From Bacteroidota bacterium (lineage in GTDB: Bacteria > Bacteroidota > Bacteroidia > UKL13-3), in the NCBI GenBank assembly GCA_947507965.1, contig CANNQU010000011.1:1-59892 (forward strand): DNA of 59,892 nucleotides, written 5' to 3'. The position numbers were made by a program, and so were the translations under genes. This document shows positions 18,213-27,639 of the stretch, piece after piece (within the stretch, counting starts at the first letter, position 1; each line of letters starts with the position of its first letter). The notes below the pieces were generated by a model that was not told the DNA's origin, searched no databases, and saw only the letters and a list, made by a program, of their open reading frames with translations.

Positions 18213-20156
18213 ATGAAACGACTTTTTTTACTCTTAGTTTTTGGTATTATCAGCATTTCTTTGTTCTCTCAAACCATCACCACATGGTCGGGCGATAAAA
18301 CCACCACCGGTAATAATACGGGGGTCCTGTTAGCCAATGCGAAATGGTCGCAACCCCATAGTATGTGCCTCGATGGTAATGGAAATGTATGGGTAACGGA
18401 TGATGGAAATCATTGTGTTAAATTAATTCAAGGTGCATCGGTTTACACCCGTGTTGGCTCTCCTTATGCCCCAGGCACTGCGGGTGCCTATGGATATGCC
18501 AATGCCTATAGCACCAGTGCTACGTTTAATATGCCAAGAGGTATCGTGTGTGATGCCAGCAACAATATCTATGTTTGCGATTATTTCAATAATGCCATTC
18601 GTAAAATCGACGCATTCACCACCATTGGAAACGCTCAAGGTGTATCTACCCTATGTGGTGCACCGGAAACCACCGGCGTAGCTGCATCAGGCACCACCGA
18701 TGGCATTGGAACAGCCGCACGTTTCAACCACCCTTCAGGAATATGTAAAGATAATTCTGGTAATTTTTACGTTACCGATGAAGATAATAACATGATCCGT
18801 AAAATTGTAATCGCAACCGGAGCGGTAACAACCCTATGTGGTGCGGCAAGTGGCTCTGCTGGTGGCTTGGTGGATGGAAACTATGCCACTGCGAAATTTC
18901 ATTGGCCTAGAGGAATTACGTATTCCCTATCCGAAAACGCATTATATGTGACCGAATTATTCAATAATAGAATTCGTAAAATTGATCTTACAGCACAAAC
19001 GGTAACGGTATGGGCCGGCGGTACTGGAGGGTTTCAAGGCAGTGATGGGCATAGAATTAATGCCGCTAATTTAAGAGCTCCGGAAGGGATAACCACCGAT
19101 GCTTTTGGAAATTTGCTATTTACGTCAGGGGCCAATGCACACACGGTTCGTAGGATTGAAAAAACGACCAATAATGTTTTCACCTTAGCAGGAGTACATC
19201 AAACTCCTGGAAATACCGATGGCGTTTATACGAATTCACGCTTCAGCTCTCCCACCGGCTTATTACTTGCTGCATCAACCCTTTATATTTGCGACAATTT
19301 AAACGGCTTATTGAGATCCATTGATTTAAAGCCAGCCGTAGATTTCTATTCCGATTATACCGCCTTAGCTACCAATGCCATAGCCACGCTAAAAGATACC
19401 AGCCTGAGTTTGGTTACTTCACGAATTTGGACCATTAGCCCTGGAGCGGTAAACGTAAATTACCAATATATGAATGCCACATCGGCAACGAGTGCCATAC
19501 CACAAATTAAATTTTTGATTGCCGGAACCTATTCGGTGAAACTAGATGCCACCAACGTATATGGGACAGGTAGTCTAAGCAAAGCAAGTTATATCATAGT
19601 AAGTAATTCGAGTGGTGTGCCTGCAGCAGATTTTGTGGCCAATAAACTCTATGGAGATGTCAATTCCACGTTTCTTTTTACCAATCAAACCACCAACCCA
19701 ACGGGATGTTCATACACTTGGAGTTTTGCTCCATCAACCATCAACTATATGAATACCACGGGTCAAAATAGTGTGAACCCTCAAGTTCGGTTTTCAAACG
19801 TCGGATTTTATACTGTAACATTAAACGTAACACATGCTAGCTATACCGTTGCGCCAATAACCAAAACAAACTATATTCGAATTACTGGTGTTGGTATCAA
19901 TAACGTAGCCAACAATTTTCTTTTCAAGGTATTCCCAAATCCAAACAATGGAAATTTCACCTTGCTAACTACCGATAAGTTGAATAATGCGAGTGCATTG
20001 GTTATTGATTTGCAGGGTAAAACAGTTGCAAAAATAAATCTACTTAATAACAAGGAAGAACAACCCATTGTGCTGCCCAAATTAAGTCCGGGCATTTATT
20101 TCATCACCATAAGCTCTCCCACCGCAACGGCTACACAACGTTTGGTGATTGAATAA
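18213..20156 (+). CDS. secreted NHL-repeat / PKD protein with type IX sorting domain
   Basis: A 647-residue exported protein. Signal peptide MKRLFLLLVFGIISISLFSQ. Residues ~40-370 hold about six NHL-type beta-propeller blades, each built around G-I-x-x-D-x-x-x-N-x-Y-V-x-D followed by N-x-I-R-K-I. Two PKD-like Ig folds follow (~375-465 and ~480-560). The C-terminal ~75 residues form a type A sorting domain (VFPNPNNGNF near 572, then LSPGIYFITI and a basic last strand), which sends proteins through the type IX system and anchors them on the cell surface. The ligand is unknown; propellers of this type usually bind proteins or carbohydrates. Confidence 0.88.
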   Translation: MKRLFLLLVFGIISISLFSQTITTWSGDKTTTGNNTGVLLANAKWSQPHSMCLDGNGNVWVTDDGNHCVKLIQGASVYTRVGSPYAPGTAGAYGYANAYSTSATFNMPRGIVCDASNNIYVCDYFNNAIRKIDAFTTIGNAQGVSTLCGAPETTGVAASGTTDGIGTAARFNHPSGICKDNSGNFYVTDEDNNMIRKIVIATGAVTTLCGAASGSAGGLVDGNYATAKFHWPRGITYSLSENALYVTELFNNRIRKIDLTAQTVTVWAGGTGGFQGSDGHRINAANLRAPEGITTDAFGNLLFTSGANAHTVRRIEKTTNNVFTLAGVHQTPGNTDGVYTNSRFSSPTGLLLAASTLYICDNLNGLLRSIDLKPAVDFYSDYTALATNAIATLKDTSLSLVTSRIWTISPGAVNVNYQYMNATSATSAIPQIKFLIAGTYSVKLDATNVYGTGSLSKASYIIVSNSSGVPAADFVANKLYGDVNSTFLFTNQTTNPTGCSYTWSFAPSTINYMNTTGQNSVNPQVRFSNVGFYTVTLNVTHASYTVAPITKTNYIRITGVGINNVANNFLFKVFPNPNNGNFTLLTTDKLNNASALVIDLQGKTVAKINLLNNKEEQPIVLPKLSPGIYFITISSPTATATQRLVIE

Positions 20157-20220
20157 GGAATTGGAAGTTTTGATGGTATTCATTGCCTTAACCCAGCTTC
20201 TGAGTAGCTAAGGTATTGAT

Positions 20221-20430
20221 TTAGGGTACGGGGTCATAGCCGTGTCCGCCCCAGGGATGGCAGCGTAGTATTCTTTTTATAGCCATTCGCCCCCCTTTGA
20301 AAGCCCCGTGTTTCTTTACTGCTTCGATACCATATTGCGAGCACGTTGGAGAATACCTGCACGCGTTAGGTAATAGAGGCGACAGCAATAACTGATACCC
20401 TCGAAATATCAAAATTAGGAGTTGTTTCAT
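20221..20430 (-). CDS. yidD: membrane protein insertion efficiency factor YidD
   Basis: A 69-residue protein carrying the family core: YQLLLSPLL, then [20 protein letters not shown], and [17 protein letters not shown] at the C-terminus. It helps YidC insert membrane proteins. It overlaps rnpA by 4 nt and belongs to the classic rpmH-rnpA-yidD cluster. Confidence 0.96.
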   Translation of the reverse strand: MKQLLILIFRGYQLLLSPLLPNACRYSPTCSQYGIEAVKKHGAFKGGRMAIKRILRCHPWGGHGYDPVP

Positions 20431-20810
20431 GCTTTATTAATTTCGTCAACGATCTTCTTCAAAGCACTAATCATGGCTAATTCAATGGCCTGAAAAGAGA
20501 GTATCTTAGGGGCGATATAGTTAATATGTAAGAGTATCTGCTTTGCCTCTAACGCATCGTATATTAAATGTTTGTTTAATCGATACGCCTCTCTTACTAA
20601 TCGTTTCACTAAATTTCGATCAACAGCCCGTTTGTATTTCTTTTTTGAAACCGATATGAGCACCTGTGCTTTTATTGGAGGGGGTAGGGCAACGACATGC
20701 CAAACAAAGATACATGGAAAATTTAAAAATGAAGGGTTGCTGCGTTGCATTAACACATCAATAAGTTTCTGGCTGCTAAGCCGCTCGTTTTTGGTGAAAG
20801 TGAACCGCAA
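20427..20810 (-). CDS. rnpA: ribonuclease P protein component
   Basis: A 127-residue protein cofactor of RNase P. The N-terminus ([12 protein letters not shown]) and the RNR-type motif ([15 protein letters not shown] near 62-76) are diagnostic. The start is TTG 20810, where homologues begin; no in-frame ATG lies nearby. A strong stem-loop separates it from rpmH, so it may depend on read-through or on a promoter overlapping the terminator. Confidence 0.95.
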   Translation of the reverse strand: MRFTFTKNERLSSQKLIDVLMQRSNPSFLNFPCIFVWHVVALPPPIKAQVLISVSKKKYKRAVDRNLVKRLVREAYRLNKHLIYDALEAKQILLHINYIAPKILSFQAIELAMISALKKIVDEINKA

Positions 20811-20826
20811 TTTATTAGCAAAAATA

Positions 20827-20860
20827 AAAAGGCAGTTAACGTGAATGCTAACTGCCTTTT
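20827..20860 (-). terminator. stem-loop terminator/attenuator between rpmH and rnpA
   Basis: A perfect 12-bp stem, AAAAGGCAGTTA against TAACTGCCTTTT, with a 10-nt loop and a T-rich 3' side on the minus strand. It starts 20 nt after the rpmH stop and probably limits rnpA-yidD transcription relative to rpmH. Confidence 0.85.
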
Positions 20861-20879
20861 GTTTATCTGTTGATTAACC

Positions 20880-21038
20880 TTATCTTTTATGTGTTCCTTC
20901 GTCAGATACCGTAAGGCGTTTCCGGCCTCTGGCACGACGGGCTGCCAACACTTTTCTGCCGTTTTTGGTACTCATGCGTTCACGAAATCCATGCTTGTTT
21001 CTACGCTTACGGTTCGATGGTTGGAAAGTAATTGACAT
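20880..21038 (-). CDS. rpmH: 50S ribosomal protein L34
   Basis: A 52-residue basic protein: [19 protein letters not shown], then [20 protein letters not shown], with a short Bacteroidota-type tail ending GTHKR. It is the first gene of the rpmH-rnpA-yidD cluster. dnaA is not next to it. Confidence 0.97.
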   Translation of the reverse strand: MSITFQPSNRKRRNKHGFRERMSTKNGRKVLAARRARGRKRLTVSDEGTHKR

Positions 21039-21082
21039 ATATATATTCTTTTTGTATGGTTATAAAATTAAAAATCGGGCTG

Positions 21083-21090
21083 CAAAGGTA
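21083..21090 (-). promoter_or_regulatory. -7 box of rpmH (TACCTTTG)
   Basis: Exact TAnnTTTG on the minus strand, 44 nt before the rpmH ATG. Confidence 0.6.
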
Positions 21091-21115
21091 AAAAAAATAC
21101 CCAAATAATGAAATC

Positions 21116-22534
21116 CTAATAGAACTTTATTTTTCGGGCGGCAAACATACACATACGAAGCAGGATTAATCCGTGCTTGAACCTACTGATATTCGTGCTT
21201 CCATAGGTACGTTCTTTATAGCGGATGGGGATTTCAATAATCTTCAAATTAAGTTTGTAGGCTCCAAAAATAAGATCGAAATCGCCGAAAGGATCGAAGT
21301 CGCCAAAGAATTTGCGATTGGAAATTAACCGCTCATAATCTTCTCTAAAAATTACTTTCGTGCCACAAAGGGTATCCTTAAACGATTGAGATAAAAGCCA
21401 GGTAAAAGCCCAACTAAAAAATTTATTACCCAAAACATTTAAAAATCGCATCGCATTATTTTCCATTTGATATACCAATCGGGAGCCATTAATAAAATCG
21501 CCTTTCCCTAATGCGATGGCGTCGTAAAACTTAATTAAATCTTCCGGTGGCACCGTTAAATCGGCATCTAAGATCATTAATATATCGCCTGTGGCCATGG
21601 CAAAACCTTTCCTCACGGCATCGCCCTTTCCTTTTCCTTCCTGCCTTCCAATTTTTATGTTATGCGTGTTCTTATACTTTTCGGAAACCGCAACGATCGT
21701 TTCCCATGTATTATCGGTACTATTACCTTCAATAAAAATGAGCTCCACCCCTTTTCCCATTTCAGGCAGTTGTTTTACGGCGTTCTCAATATTACCGGCT
21801 TCGTTGCGTGCGGGCACCACCACACTCACGGTAAACTCCTTTTCCTCTTGTTTTAGATAACGTATGTTTTGTTTTGCAAAGAAAAAATGATTAATACAGA
21901 ACCAGTTAAATACAGGAAGCTGTGATAATATCCTATTAAAAAACCATGAAAGGATGGGGATGTTTACCGGTATTATTTGCCTGTTTGCCGTTTTATATAC
22001 GTCGAAGCCAGAAACATAGAGCAAATTTTCCAAATCGGCTTTGGTCAACCAATTTTGATCGGGTGTCTTTAGCTTTATTCCTATTCTCTCGGCAAACTTC
22101 AATGCCGGCTCCCATAAATAGTTATACGAGGTAATGATGACTTTGGTGTTTCTATGACAAACTTGATGCAGGTTGGTAAAGCATTTCTGAATATCATCGA
22201 GGTAGCCGGTGAGATTAGAAATAATGACGACATCAAATTTCTTATCCAATGAAAAATTTTCAGCATCCATCTCATGAAATTCGAGCGACGGAAAATTAGC
22301 TTTGGCATTCGCTATCATAGCAGAACTCATATCAATACCTACTTTTCTCATGCCATTTAATTCACTAAGCATCTCCCCATTGCCGCAACCTATTTCTATC
22401 ACGCTGTTTTCCGAATGAATAAAATAGTTGCAAAACCGGGTGATATCGTTCCAGTAGTAGGTGTTTCTCTTACGAATGAGCTTTCTTTTATCAGCTACGG
22501 AATTAAAATAGATAATACTTTTTTCTTTGTTCAT
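21116..22534 (-). CDS. fusion: class I SAM methyltransferase + family 2 glycosyltransferase
   Basis: A 472-residue two-domain enzyme. Residues ~1-210 are a Rossmann methyltransferase (VIEIGCGNGEMLSEL near 45-60, then VGIDMS and VVIISNLTGYL). Residues ~228-472 are a DPM1-like GT2 domain (VSVVVPARNEAGN, EGNSTDNTWE, metal-binding LDADLTVP near 319, GTKVIFRE). GT2 enzymes of this type move sugars to polyprenyl phosphate or other acceptors. The start overlaps the stop of the next methyltransferase gene (ATGA), so the two are coupled. I infer glycan or lipid modification; the substrate is unknown. The fusion itself is seen directly, with no frameshift. Confidence 0.85.
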   Translation of the reverse strand: MNKEKSIIYFNSVADKRKLIRKRNTYYWNDITRFCNYFIHSENSVIEIGCGNGEMLSELNGMRKVGIDMSSAMIANAKANFPSLEFHEMDAENFSLDKKFDVVIISNLTGYLDDIQKCFTNLHQVCHRNTKVIITSYNYLWEPALKFAERIGIKLKTPDQNWLTKADLENLLYVSGFDVYKTANRQIIPVNIPILSWFFNRILSQLPVFNWFCINHFFFAKQNIRYLKQEEKEFTVSVVVPARNEAGNIENAVKQLPEMGKGVELIFIEGNSTDNTWETIVAVSEKYKNTHNIKIGRQEGKGKGDAVRKGFAMATGDILMILDADLTVPPEDLIKFYDAIALGKGDFINGSRLVYQMENNAMRFLNVLGNKFFSWAFTWLLSQSFKDTLCGTKVIFREDYERLISNRKFFGDFDPFGDFDLIFGAYKLNLKIIEIPIRYKERTYGSTNISRFKHGLILLRMCMFAARKIKFY

Positions 22535-23295
22535 ACTTTTTCGATTACGATGGTTGCAAACATGGCAAACTCTTTACTTATTTTAAGCAAGATATTTTCA
22601 ATCCACTTAAAAAAATTAAAAGTGAAATCAGGCACCATCTGCTTTTTGGATACGCCACCACTTAGCAAATAACGCAGGGGTGTGTGATACCTTATCTCTT
22701 TTATTTTGAGGCTTGGAAATTCTCTTTCAAATTTATCCCGGTCGCGAATAAAAACGATATAAGGTAATGCCTGGTTCGAACCACTCATGGGTCCTGACTC
22801 GGGAATAAACCAGTCTCCATCCGTATTAAACGGTTCATGATGGAAGTTCTTGTAAATAAATTTCCCAAAAATCGTCTTTGCCGGCTCACTCATCACCATT
22901 CTACCTCCCGTCATTAAAACACGGTTGGCCTCCTTTAAAAATGCGGCGCTGTCGGGGATATGATGAAAAACATCGGTCATAAAGATTCCGGCAACGCTCT
23001 CGTTTTCAAAAGGCATATTTTGAGCATAAAAAATTTTATCTACTAAATCCGGTATTTGCAATATATCAGAGGTGATCACCTGGGGTAACGTTTCTTTTAA
23101 GAACCCACCACCTGATCCTAATTCTACGAGTGTTCCATGAGGCAGCTCGCCTGCTTGAAGCTTAAACACAGCATACCACTCCTCATACAGCTTTTTAAGG
23201 AAAGGCTTCGACAAAATCACCTCTCGATGCTGCAAGGTTCTTCGTGGATCATCGATGTCAAATGTTTCCTTATGTTTTAAATCTAAAATACCCAT
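22531..23295 (-). CDS. class I SAM-dependent methyltransferase
   Basis: About 254 residues from ATG 23295 (MGILDLKHKETFD); a longer TTG start at 23328 would run through the promoter and is unlikely. It carries LVELGSGGGFLKE (SAM site), SDILQIPD, and FMTDVFHHIPDSAAFLKEANRVL typical of the UbiE/Coq5-like group. It is coupled by a 4-nt overlap to the methyltransferase-GT2 fusion. The methyl acceptor is unknown; context suggests a glycolipid or polysaccharide precursor. Confidence 0.82.
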   Translation of the reverse strand: MGILDLKHKETFDIDDPRRTLQHREVILSKPFLKKLYEEWYAVFKLQAGELPHGTLVELGSGGGFLKETLPQVITSDILQIPDLVDKIFYAQNMPFENESVAGIFMTDVFHHIPDSAAFLKEANRVLMTGGRMVMSEPAKTIFGKFIYKNFHHEPFNTDGDWFIPESGPMSGSNQALPYIVFIRDRDKFEREFPSLKIKEIRYHTPLRYLLSGGVSKKQMVPDFTFNFFKWIENILLKISKEFAMFATIVIEKV

Positions 23296-23301
23296 GGCTG
23301 G

Positions 23302-23309
23302 CAAAAATA
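23302..23309 (-). promoter_or_regulatory. -7 box of the methyltransferase/GT operon (TATTTTTG)
   Basis: Exact TAnnTTTG on the minus strand, only 6 nt from ATG 23295, so the mRNA may be nearly leaderless. Back to back with the DUF2079 promoter. Confidence 0.55.
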
Positions 23310-23316
23310 GAAAATG

Positions 23317-23324
23317 TATTTTTG
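23317..23324 (+). promoter_or_regulatory. -7 box of the DUF2079 gene (TATTTTTG)
   Basis: Exact TAnnTTTG, 24 nt before ATG 23349 and 7 nt from the divergent -7 box, so the two promoters must compete or be co-regulated. Confidence 0.55.
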
Positions 23325-23348
23325 GCAAATAGATTTTTATTTGACAAA

Positions 23349-24863
23349 ATGAAATTTAAGTCCTCTACCATATTACTATTCGTATTGGCTGGCTTGCTCT
23401 TGGCCTTTTATTTTGTGGTGAATTGCCTTCATTTTCAAAGGAGCGACTATACTTCCGACATCTTCTCACTTTATCAATTGAGCCACGACTGGCTCCTTGG
23501 GAAACCGCTCTTTTATGAGAATAGTTTTGGGTTTCATAGTAAATTACATAATTATTTTATTACCCTCTTCATCGCACCATTCACCTATATTTTCGGCGTT
23601 TATGGAATATTTGTCGTTTTATTTAGCCTGGCCCTTGGTGCTCTGTATGCGGTTTTGAAAATGATGGATGCTATGGGAACATCGATCCATGCAAAATGGT
23701 TATTTGCCATTTTATATATCAGTCCCCTCACCTATTTTATATTCCATGACGAAAATTATGGATTCCACATAGAGCTACTTCTGATTCCTCTCGGGTTGCT
23801 TTTTATATCCGCCTTTCTTCAACATAAAAAATGGTATCTCGTGTGGGCACTCCTAATCCTATTGGTAAAAGAAGATGCCGTTGTATTTCTTTGTTGCTTA
23901 TGGATTACAAAATATAGTTCCGATTGGATAAAAAAAGATCTTACCGCCAAAGCTTTTCTCATCCAATCGATAGCCGCAGGGGCTATATGCTTATTGGTAT
24001 TTAGTGCCGGACTATTATGGCTTAAGTACATGAACCACTGGTCGGCCACACGTTCGGGTGACGTTTACTCAACCCTTAAGGAACAGCCCTTTAATGAGAT
24101 ACTAGCTTCATTTACCTACTTATTGCAAACCCGAATACAACTTACTTGTTTTGTTTTGGTTATCGTATATTTCTACGCCGGATGGCGATTTACTGTTGGT
24201 GCGATACTATTATCGACACCCATCTTAATACTGAATTTCCTGTCGGGGATTTTCTATATGGTTGATGGGGCGATCTTCATAAAAAACACGTTCTCCCTCC
24301 TATGGGCTCCTCGTTTAGGCTCCTATTGGGCTTATTGGTTGGGTGTTTTAGTCATTGCCTTAACCCATAAACCATCATGGTATTTCTATCCCTATTTTAT
24401 TCGAACGTTGGCTTGCCTTGTTTTTGGATTTTTGGTATTCCGACTTCAATATTTTTTTCTCAAATCTTGTGAAGTTACGAGGCTCGACATCACTAAAAAC
24501 ATGACCGAAGCCTTTGAACCGAATATTGAATTTGAATATAATACAGAGTTTAAAGATGCGGCAAGCATAGCCCAACAATTGCCCAACCATTACCCTGTAG
24601 CTCCAATGTATCGGGTATTTGGTGCATTCTACCAACAAGATATCGTTTGGCTTAATTCGTGGTGGAATGCCTATTACCCACCTCGAATGATTTTGGCAAG
24701 TTATAATAAAGATGAAATACCGGATGTGACAAAAGTGATGAAGCACCCGGTATATATGTTATACAAAGAAAAATTACATATTTACACGGAGGTGGATGAC
24801 ACCATTTTCATTGCCAGAGCAGGGATTCGAGGAGAGTGGAAGGAGCTGGAAATGAAACCGTAA
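23349..24863 (+). CDS. DUF2079 polytopic membrane protein
   Basis: A 504-residue protein with about ten membrane helices. The region after helix 1 (SDIFSLYQLSHDWLLGKPL, then the helix after LHNYFI) and the later FIFHDENYGFHIELLLIPLG and LLVKEDAVVF segments match DUF2079, a GT-C-like family of unknown activity. ATG 23349 begins right at the first helix. It is divergent from the methyltransferase/GT operon, which suggests a shared glycan or lipid-sugar pathway (inference). It ends in a soluble C-terminal domain of ~120 residues. Confidence 0.75.
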   Translation: MKFKSSTILLFVLAGLLLAFYFVVNCLHFQRSDYTSDIFSLYQLSHDWLLGKPLFYENSFGFHSKLHNYFITLFIAPFTYIFGVYGIFVVLFSLALGALYAVLKMMDAMGTSIHAKWLFAILYISPLTYFIFHDENYGFHIELLLIPLGLLFISAFLQHKKWYLVWALLILLVKEDAVVFLCCLWITKYSSDWIKKDLTAKAFLIQSIAAGAICLLVFSAGLLWLKYMNHWSATRSGDVYSTLKEQPFNEILASFTYLLQTRIQLTCFVLVIVYFYAGWRFTVGAILLSTPILILNFLSGIFYMVDGAIFIKNTFSLLWAPRLGSYWAYWLGVLVIALTHKPSWYFYPYFIRTLACLVFGFLVFRLQYFFLKSCEVTRLDITKNMTEAFEPNIEFEYNTEFKDAASIAQQLPNHYPVAPMYRVFGAFYQQDIVWLNSWWNAYYPPRMILASYNKDEIPDVTKVMKHPVYMLYKEKLHIYTEVDDTIFIARAGIRGEWKELEMKP

Positions 24864-24935
24864 AACAGGGACATTAACTCATGGCATTCGGCGAGTTGTA
24901 AAAACAGACTTGACTTTTCTCCTTTTGTGTTGAAA

Positions 24936-26180
24936 CTAATCCTTCATTGCTTCGGCGGTTTGCCACATCTCCACGAAGGTATTGTATAAAGGCGTAGGCC
25001 CCATGCGTATGACGTTAGGTTCACGCCAGTCGGCCAGAATATTATTTTGTAAGAGCCGATCGAAGGCCGCTCTGCCATTTTCTTTGTACAGCAAACTTAG
25101 CTGACATCCACGTTCACGTATATTCTTCGGAGTGATTATTTCGAATTCCATTTTAGTGTTCCCCTCCTCTAATAAAAACTCAAGAAAGCCGGTTAGCTTC
25201 TCACTCTTGCTTCTTAGATTTTGCATTCCGGCTCTTTCAAAAATTTCCAAAGAGGCGTTATGTATGGCCATTGGAAAAACCTGAGCATTGCTTAATTGCC
25301 AGCCTTCAGCACTTGGTGTGGGTTTAAATCCTTTCAACATTTGAAAACGACTCCCTTCATCATGCCCCCACCACCCACCAAAACGAGGGATGGAAGTGTC
25401 TTTTGCGTTACGATCATGAATGAATACACCGGAGGTTCCACCGGGGCCGGAATTCAAGTATTTATAGCTACACCAGCAGGCAAAATCAACATCCCATTGG
25501 TGAAGTTGTAATACTAAATTCCCGGCAGCATGAGCCAAATCGAAGCCGGCATAAGCACCTATGCTATGGGCGGCGGCCGTGATCAATTTCATATCAAAAG
25601 CCTGTCCTGTAAAATAGTTTATGCCACCCATCATAACCAGTGCAACACGCTCACCATGTTCCAATATCGCAGCCATAATATCCTCGGTGCGCAAGGTATG
25701 CTCGCCCTCACGTGGATAAAGCTCCACAATACAATCATCAGGATTTAATCCATGATGCCGAACCTGAGTTTCCATGGCATACTGGTCGGAAGGAAAGGCT
25801 CTACCCTCCATAATGATTTTATACCGTGATGAGGTAGGGCGATAGAAAGAAACCATCAACAGATGTAAGTTAGTCGTCAGGTTATTCATCACCACTACTT
25901 CATGTGGCAATGCTCCAACAACAGAAGCCGTCTTCTCCGTTAGAAATTTATGATAATGAAACCATGGGTTTTTACCTTCAAAATGGGCTTCTACACCATA
26001 CTTTTGCCAGTCGGCAAACTCCTGCTCAACGGCGGCCCGTGCCGCTTTGGGCTGAAGCCCCAGGGAGTTACCACATAAATATATTTTATCTTCTAACAGA
26101 TGGAATTCATCTCTGAAATGGGCCAGGCTATCTTCAGCATCCAAACGCTGTGCGAACCCCAAACTATTTTGAAACAACAT
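24936..26180 (-). CDS. kynU: kynureninase
   Basis: A 414-residue PLP enzyme that cleaves kynurenine to anthranilate and alanine in tryptophan breakdown or NAD synthesis. Motifs: YLCGNSLGLQP near 30, GVEAHF and PWFHYH, GFDLAHAAGN, the PLP lysine in SYKYLNSGPGG near 238, and RFGGWWGHD. The ATG at 26180 fits the family N-terminus; a longer reading to 26261 overlaps the upstream gene and adds a hydrophobic leader not seen in kynureninases. No other kynurenine genes are near. Confidence 0.95.
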   Translation of the reverse strand: MLFQNSLGFAQRLDAEDSLAHFRDEFHLLEDKIYLCGNSLGLQPKAARAAVEQEFADWQKYGVEAHFEGKNPWFHYHKFLTEKTASVVGALPHEVVVMNNLTTNLHLLMVSFYRPTSSRYKIIMEGRAFPSDQYAMETQVRHHGLNPDDCIVELYPREGEHTLRTEDIMAAILEHGERVALVMMGGINYFTGQAFDMKLITAAAHSIGAYAGFDLAHAAGNLVLQLHQWDVDFACWCSYKYLNSGPGGTSGVFIHDRNAKDTSIPRFGGWWGHDEGSRFQMLKGFKPTPSAEGWQLSNAQVFPMAIHNASLEIFERAGMQNLRSKSEKLTGFLEFLLEEGNTKMEFEIITPKNIRERGCQLSLLYKENGRAAFDRLLQNNILADWREPNVIRMGPTPLYNTFVEMWQTAEAMKD

Positions 26181-26184
26181 AATG

Positions 26185-26192
26185 CGAAAGTA
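26185..26192 (-). promoter_or_regulatory. possible -7 box of kynU (TACTTTCG)
   Basis: A TTCG variant of TAnnTTTG, 4 nt before the kynU ATG on the minus strand, inside the end of the upstream gene's intergenic gap. Confidence 0.3.
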
Positions 26193-26221
26193 AGAAATTA
26201 AGCAGAAAAGCAATGAACCCA

Positions 26222-27535
26222 TTAAGCCTCTCGCTTCGTACCAAGAAAATAAGTGCTGCAAAAAAGAAGAACAGGATAAATCGCTACCTTATAACGAGCT
26301 GTTCCCATGGCCATCGACGATATTCCCGCAATATAAAGAAGTAGGATTAAGGCGCTAATTTTTAACGGGAGCGGTATTCGTTTAGAGAAAACAAAAAAAC
26401 ATAAGCCAAGAAGCACGAAGAGATTCCATAAGACAACGAGCACATTTAATAGAAACAGAGAGAGCGGCTGCGAGGTAAAGTAATTTTTAACGCCCTTCCA
26501 TCCATTAACGTTAAGCTCTTTAATAAAGCTTTTAGGTTGTGCCTCATCTTGATCGAGATAAGAGTTGACAAACTCACGGCCAGGTGCCACAAAAAAATTG
26601 AGTACCCCCTGGGAATGGTACCAGGTATAGCTGACGATGTTTTGCATAAGTACATGCGTGCAGGCACTGTCAAGAAATTGATATTGATGTTCAAAATCGG
26701 GTTGCAGCTTGCTTTGCAGCCAGATTTCTTTTTTATAGGTATAGCCACTATCATGGCCATACTTCAGGTTTAAAAAATTGGTGGTGTTATACGTCCATAG
26801 GTTTTCCACCTTGCTGGAACTAAAATGATAATATCCGGTTACCCTTTTATTAATTACACTTACCATGATAATAAACAGTGGCAATATAAAAGAACAGGCA
26901 ATAACAGTCCAGCTTCTCTTCAATTTAAAATAGACATACCATGCAAAAAGAATATTAAAATACGCATAATACACAAAGGCCGGCTTGGTGAAAAGTGCGA
27001 ATACAATATACATGGTATAGTATAAAAAATAGTTGCTTTTTTTAAAGTAGATAAAATTCAGTAAGCTAAAAAATGATAAGGAAATGAAAAACTGAAAGAG
27101 AATATCACTAAAAACACTATTGCATAGAACGAGCTGTATAGGATTTAACAATAAGGCAAGCACTAAATAAAGATGCAACCTCGATTCGTTTACGGCAGGA
27201 ACAAATTGCAGAACAAAATGTCGAAGCTTAACCCAAATAAAAATGCTCAATACGGATTGCACGAACAATAAAACATAAACATTCGACGATACCTCGGCTG
27301 TAACTAATACCAATAGGCCATACATAGGAGGCCGGAGCGAATAGAAGGAAAAATTATGTGGCCAAACATCCCAGTTGGCAGCATAAAAGCTGCCATGATA
27401 AACCATGTTATGAGCTTGGGCTAGGTACTCAACACTATCTTGGTTCATATAGGTTTTTAACACGATACTCCCAATGAAGTAAAGCGCATGAATACTTACG
27501 ACAAGAATTAAAAATACTTTTTTAGACCACTGCAT
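26222..27535 (-). CDS. polytopic membrane protein, GT-C (ArnT/PMT-like) type
   Basis: A 437-residue protein from ATG 27535 (a TTG at 27547 is possible). About ten membrane helices. The first periplasmic loop has YMNQDSVEYLAQAHNM, where an Asp pair-like motif is typical of GT-C glycosyltransferases that use lipid-linked sugars. A later RPPMYGLL also fits. Similarity is too low to name a family. It sits 41 nt upstream of kynU on the same strand but is not functionally linked to it. Confidence 0.6.
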   Translation of the reverse strand: MQWSKKVFLILVVSIHALYFIGSIVLKTYMNQDSVEYLAQAHNMVYHGSFYAANWDVWPHNFSFYSLRPPMYGLLVLVTAEVSSNVYVLLFVQSVLSIFIWVKLRHFVLQFVPAVNESRLHLYLVLALLLNPIQLVLCNSVFSDILFQFFISLSFFSLLNFIYFKKSNYFLYYTMYIVFALFTKPAFVYYAYFNILFAWYVYFKLKRSWTVIACSFILPLFIIMVSVINKRVTGYYHFSSSKVENLWTYNTTNFLNLKYGHDSGYTYKKEIWLQSKLQPDFEHQYQFLDSACTHVLMQNIVSYTWYHSQGVLNFFVAPGREFVNSYLDQDEAQPKSFIKELNVNGWKGVKNYFTSQPLSLFLLNVLVVLWNLFVLLGLCFFVFSKRIPLPLKISALILLLYIAGISSMAMGTARYKVAIYPVLLFCSTYFLGTKREA

Positions 27536-27621
27536 GGAGAGCGTCAAAAATACATATTATTGTGAATGGAAGAGAAATGAAAATCTAGTGTAAAAAAAGT
27601 CCGAATTCTTTTTTCTTTCCT

Positions 27622-27629
27622 TATTTTCG
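27622..27629 (+). promoter_or_regulatory. possible -7 box of paaB (TATTTTCG)
   Basis: A TTCG variant of TAnnTTTG, 10 nt before the paaB ATG. Confidence 0.35.
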
Positions 27630-27639
27630 CATTATAAAT

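Noticed and set aside
20819-20826. TATTTTTG as an rnpA promoter
   Set aside because: It coincides with the T-rich tail of the rpmH terminator, so chance overlap is likely; kept only as a weak case.
26181-26261. Longer kynureninase start
   Set aside because: Would overlap the upstream membrane-protein gene by 40 nt and add a hydrophobic leader that is not in the family.
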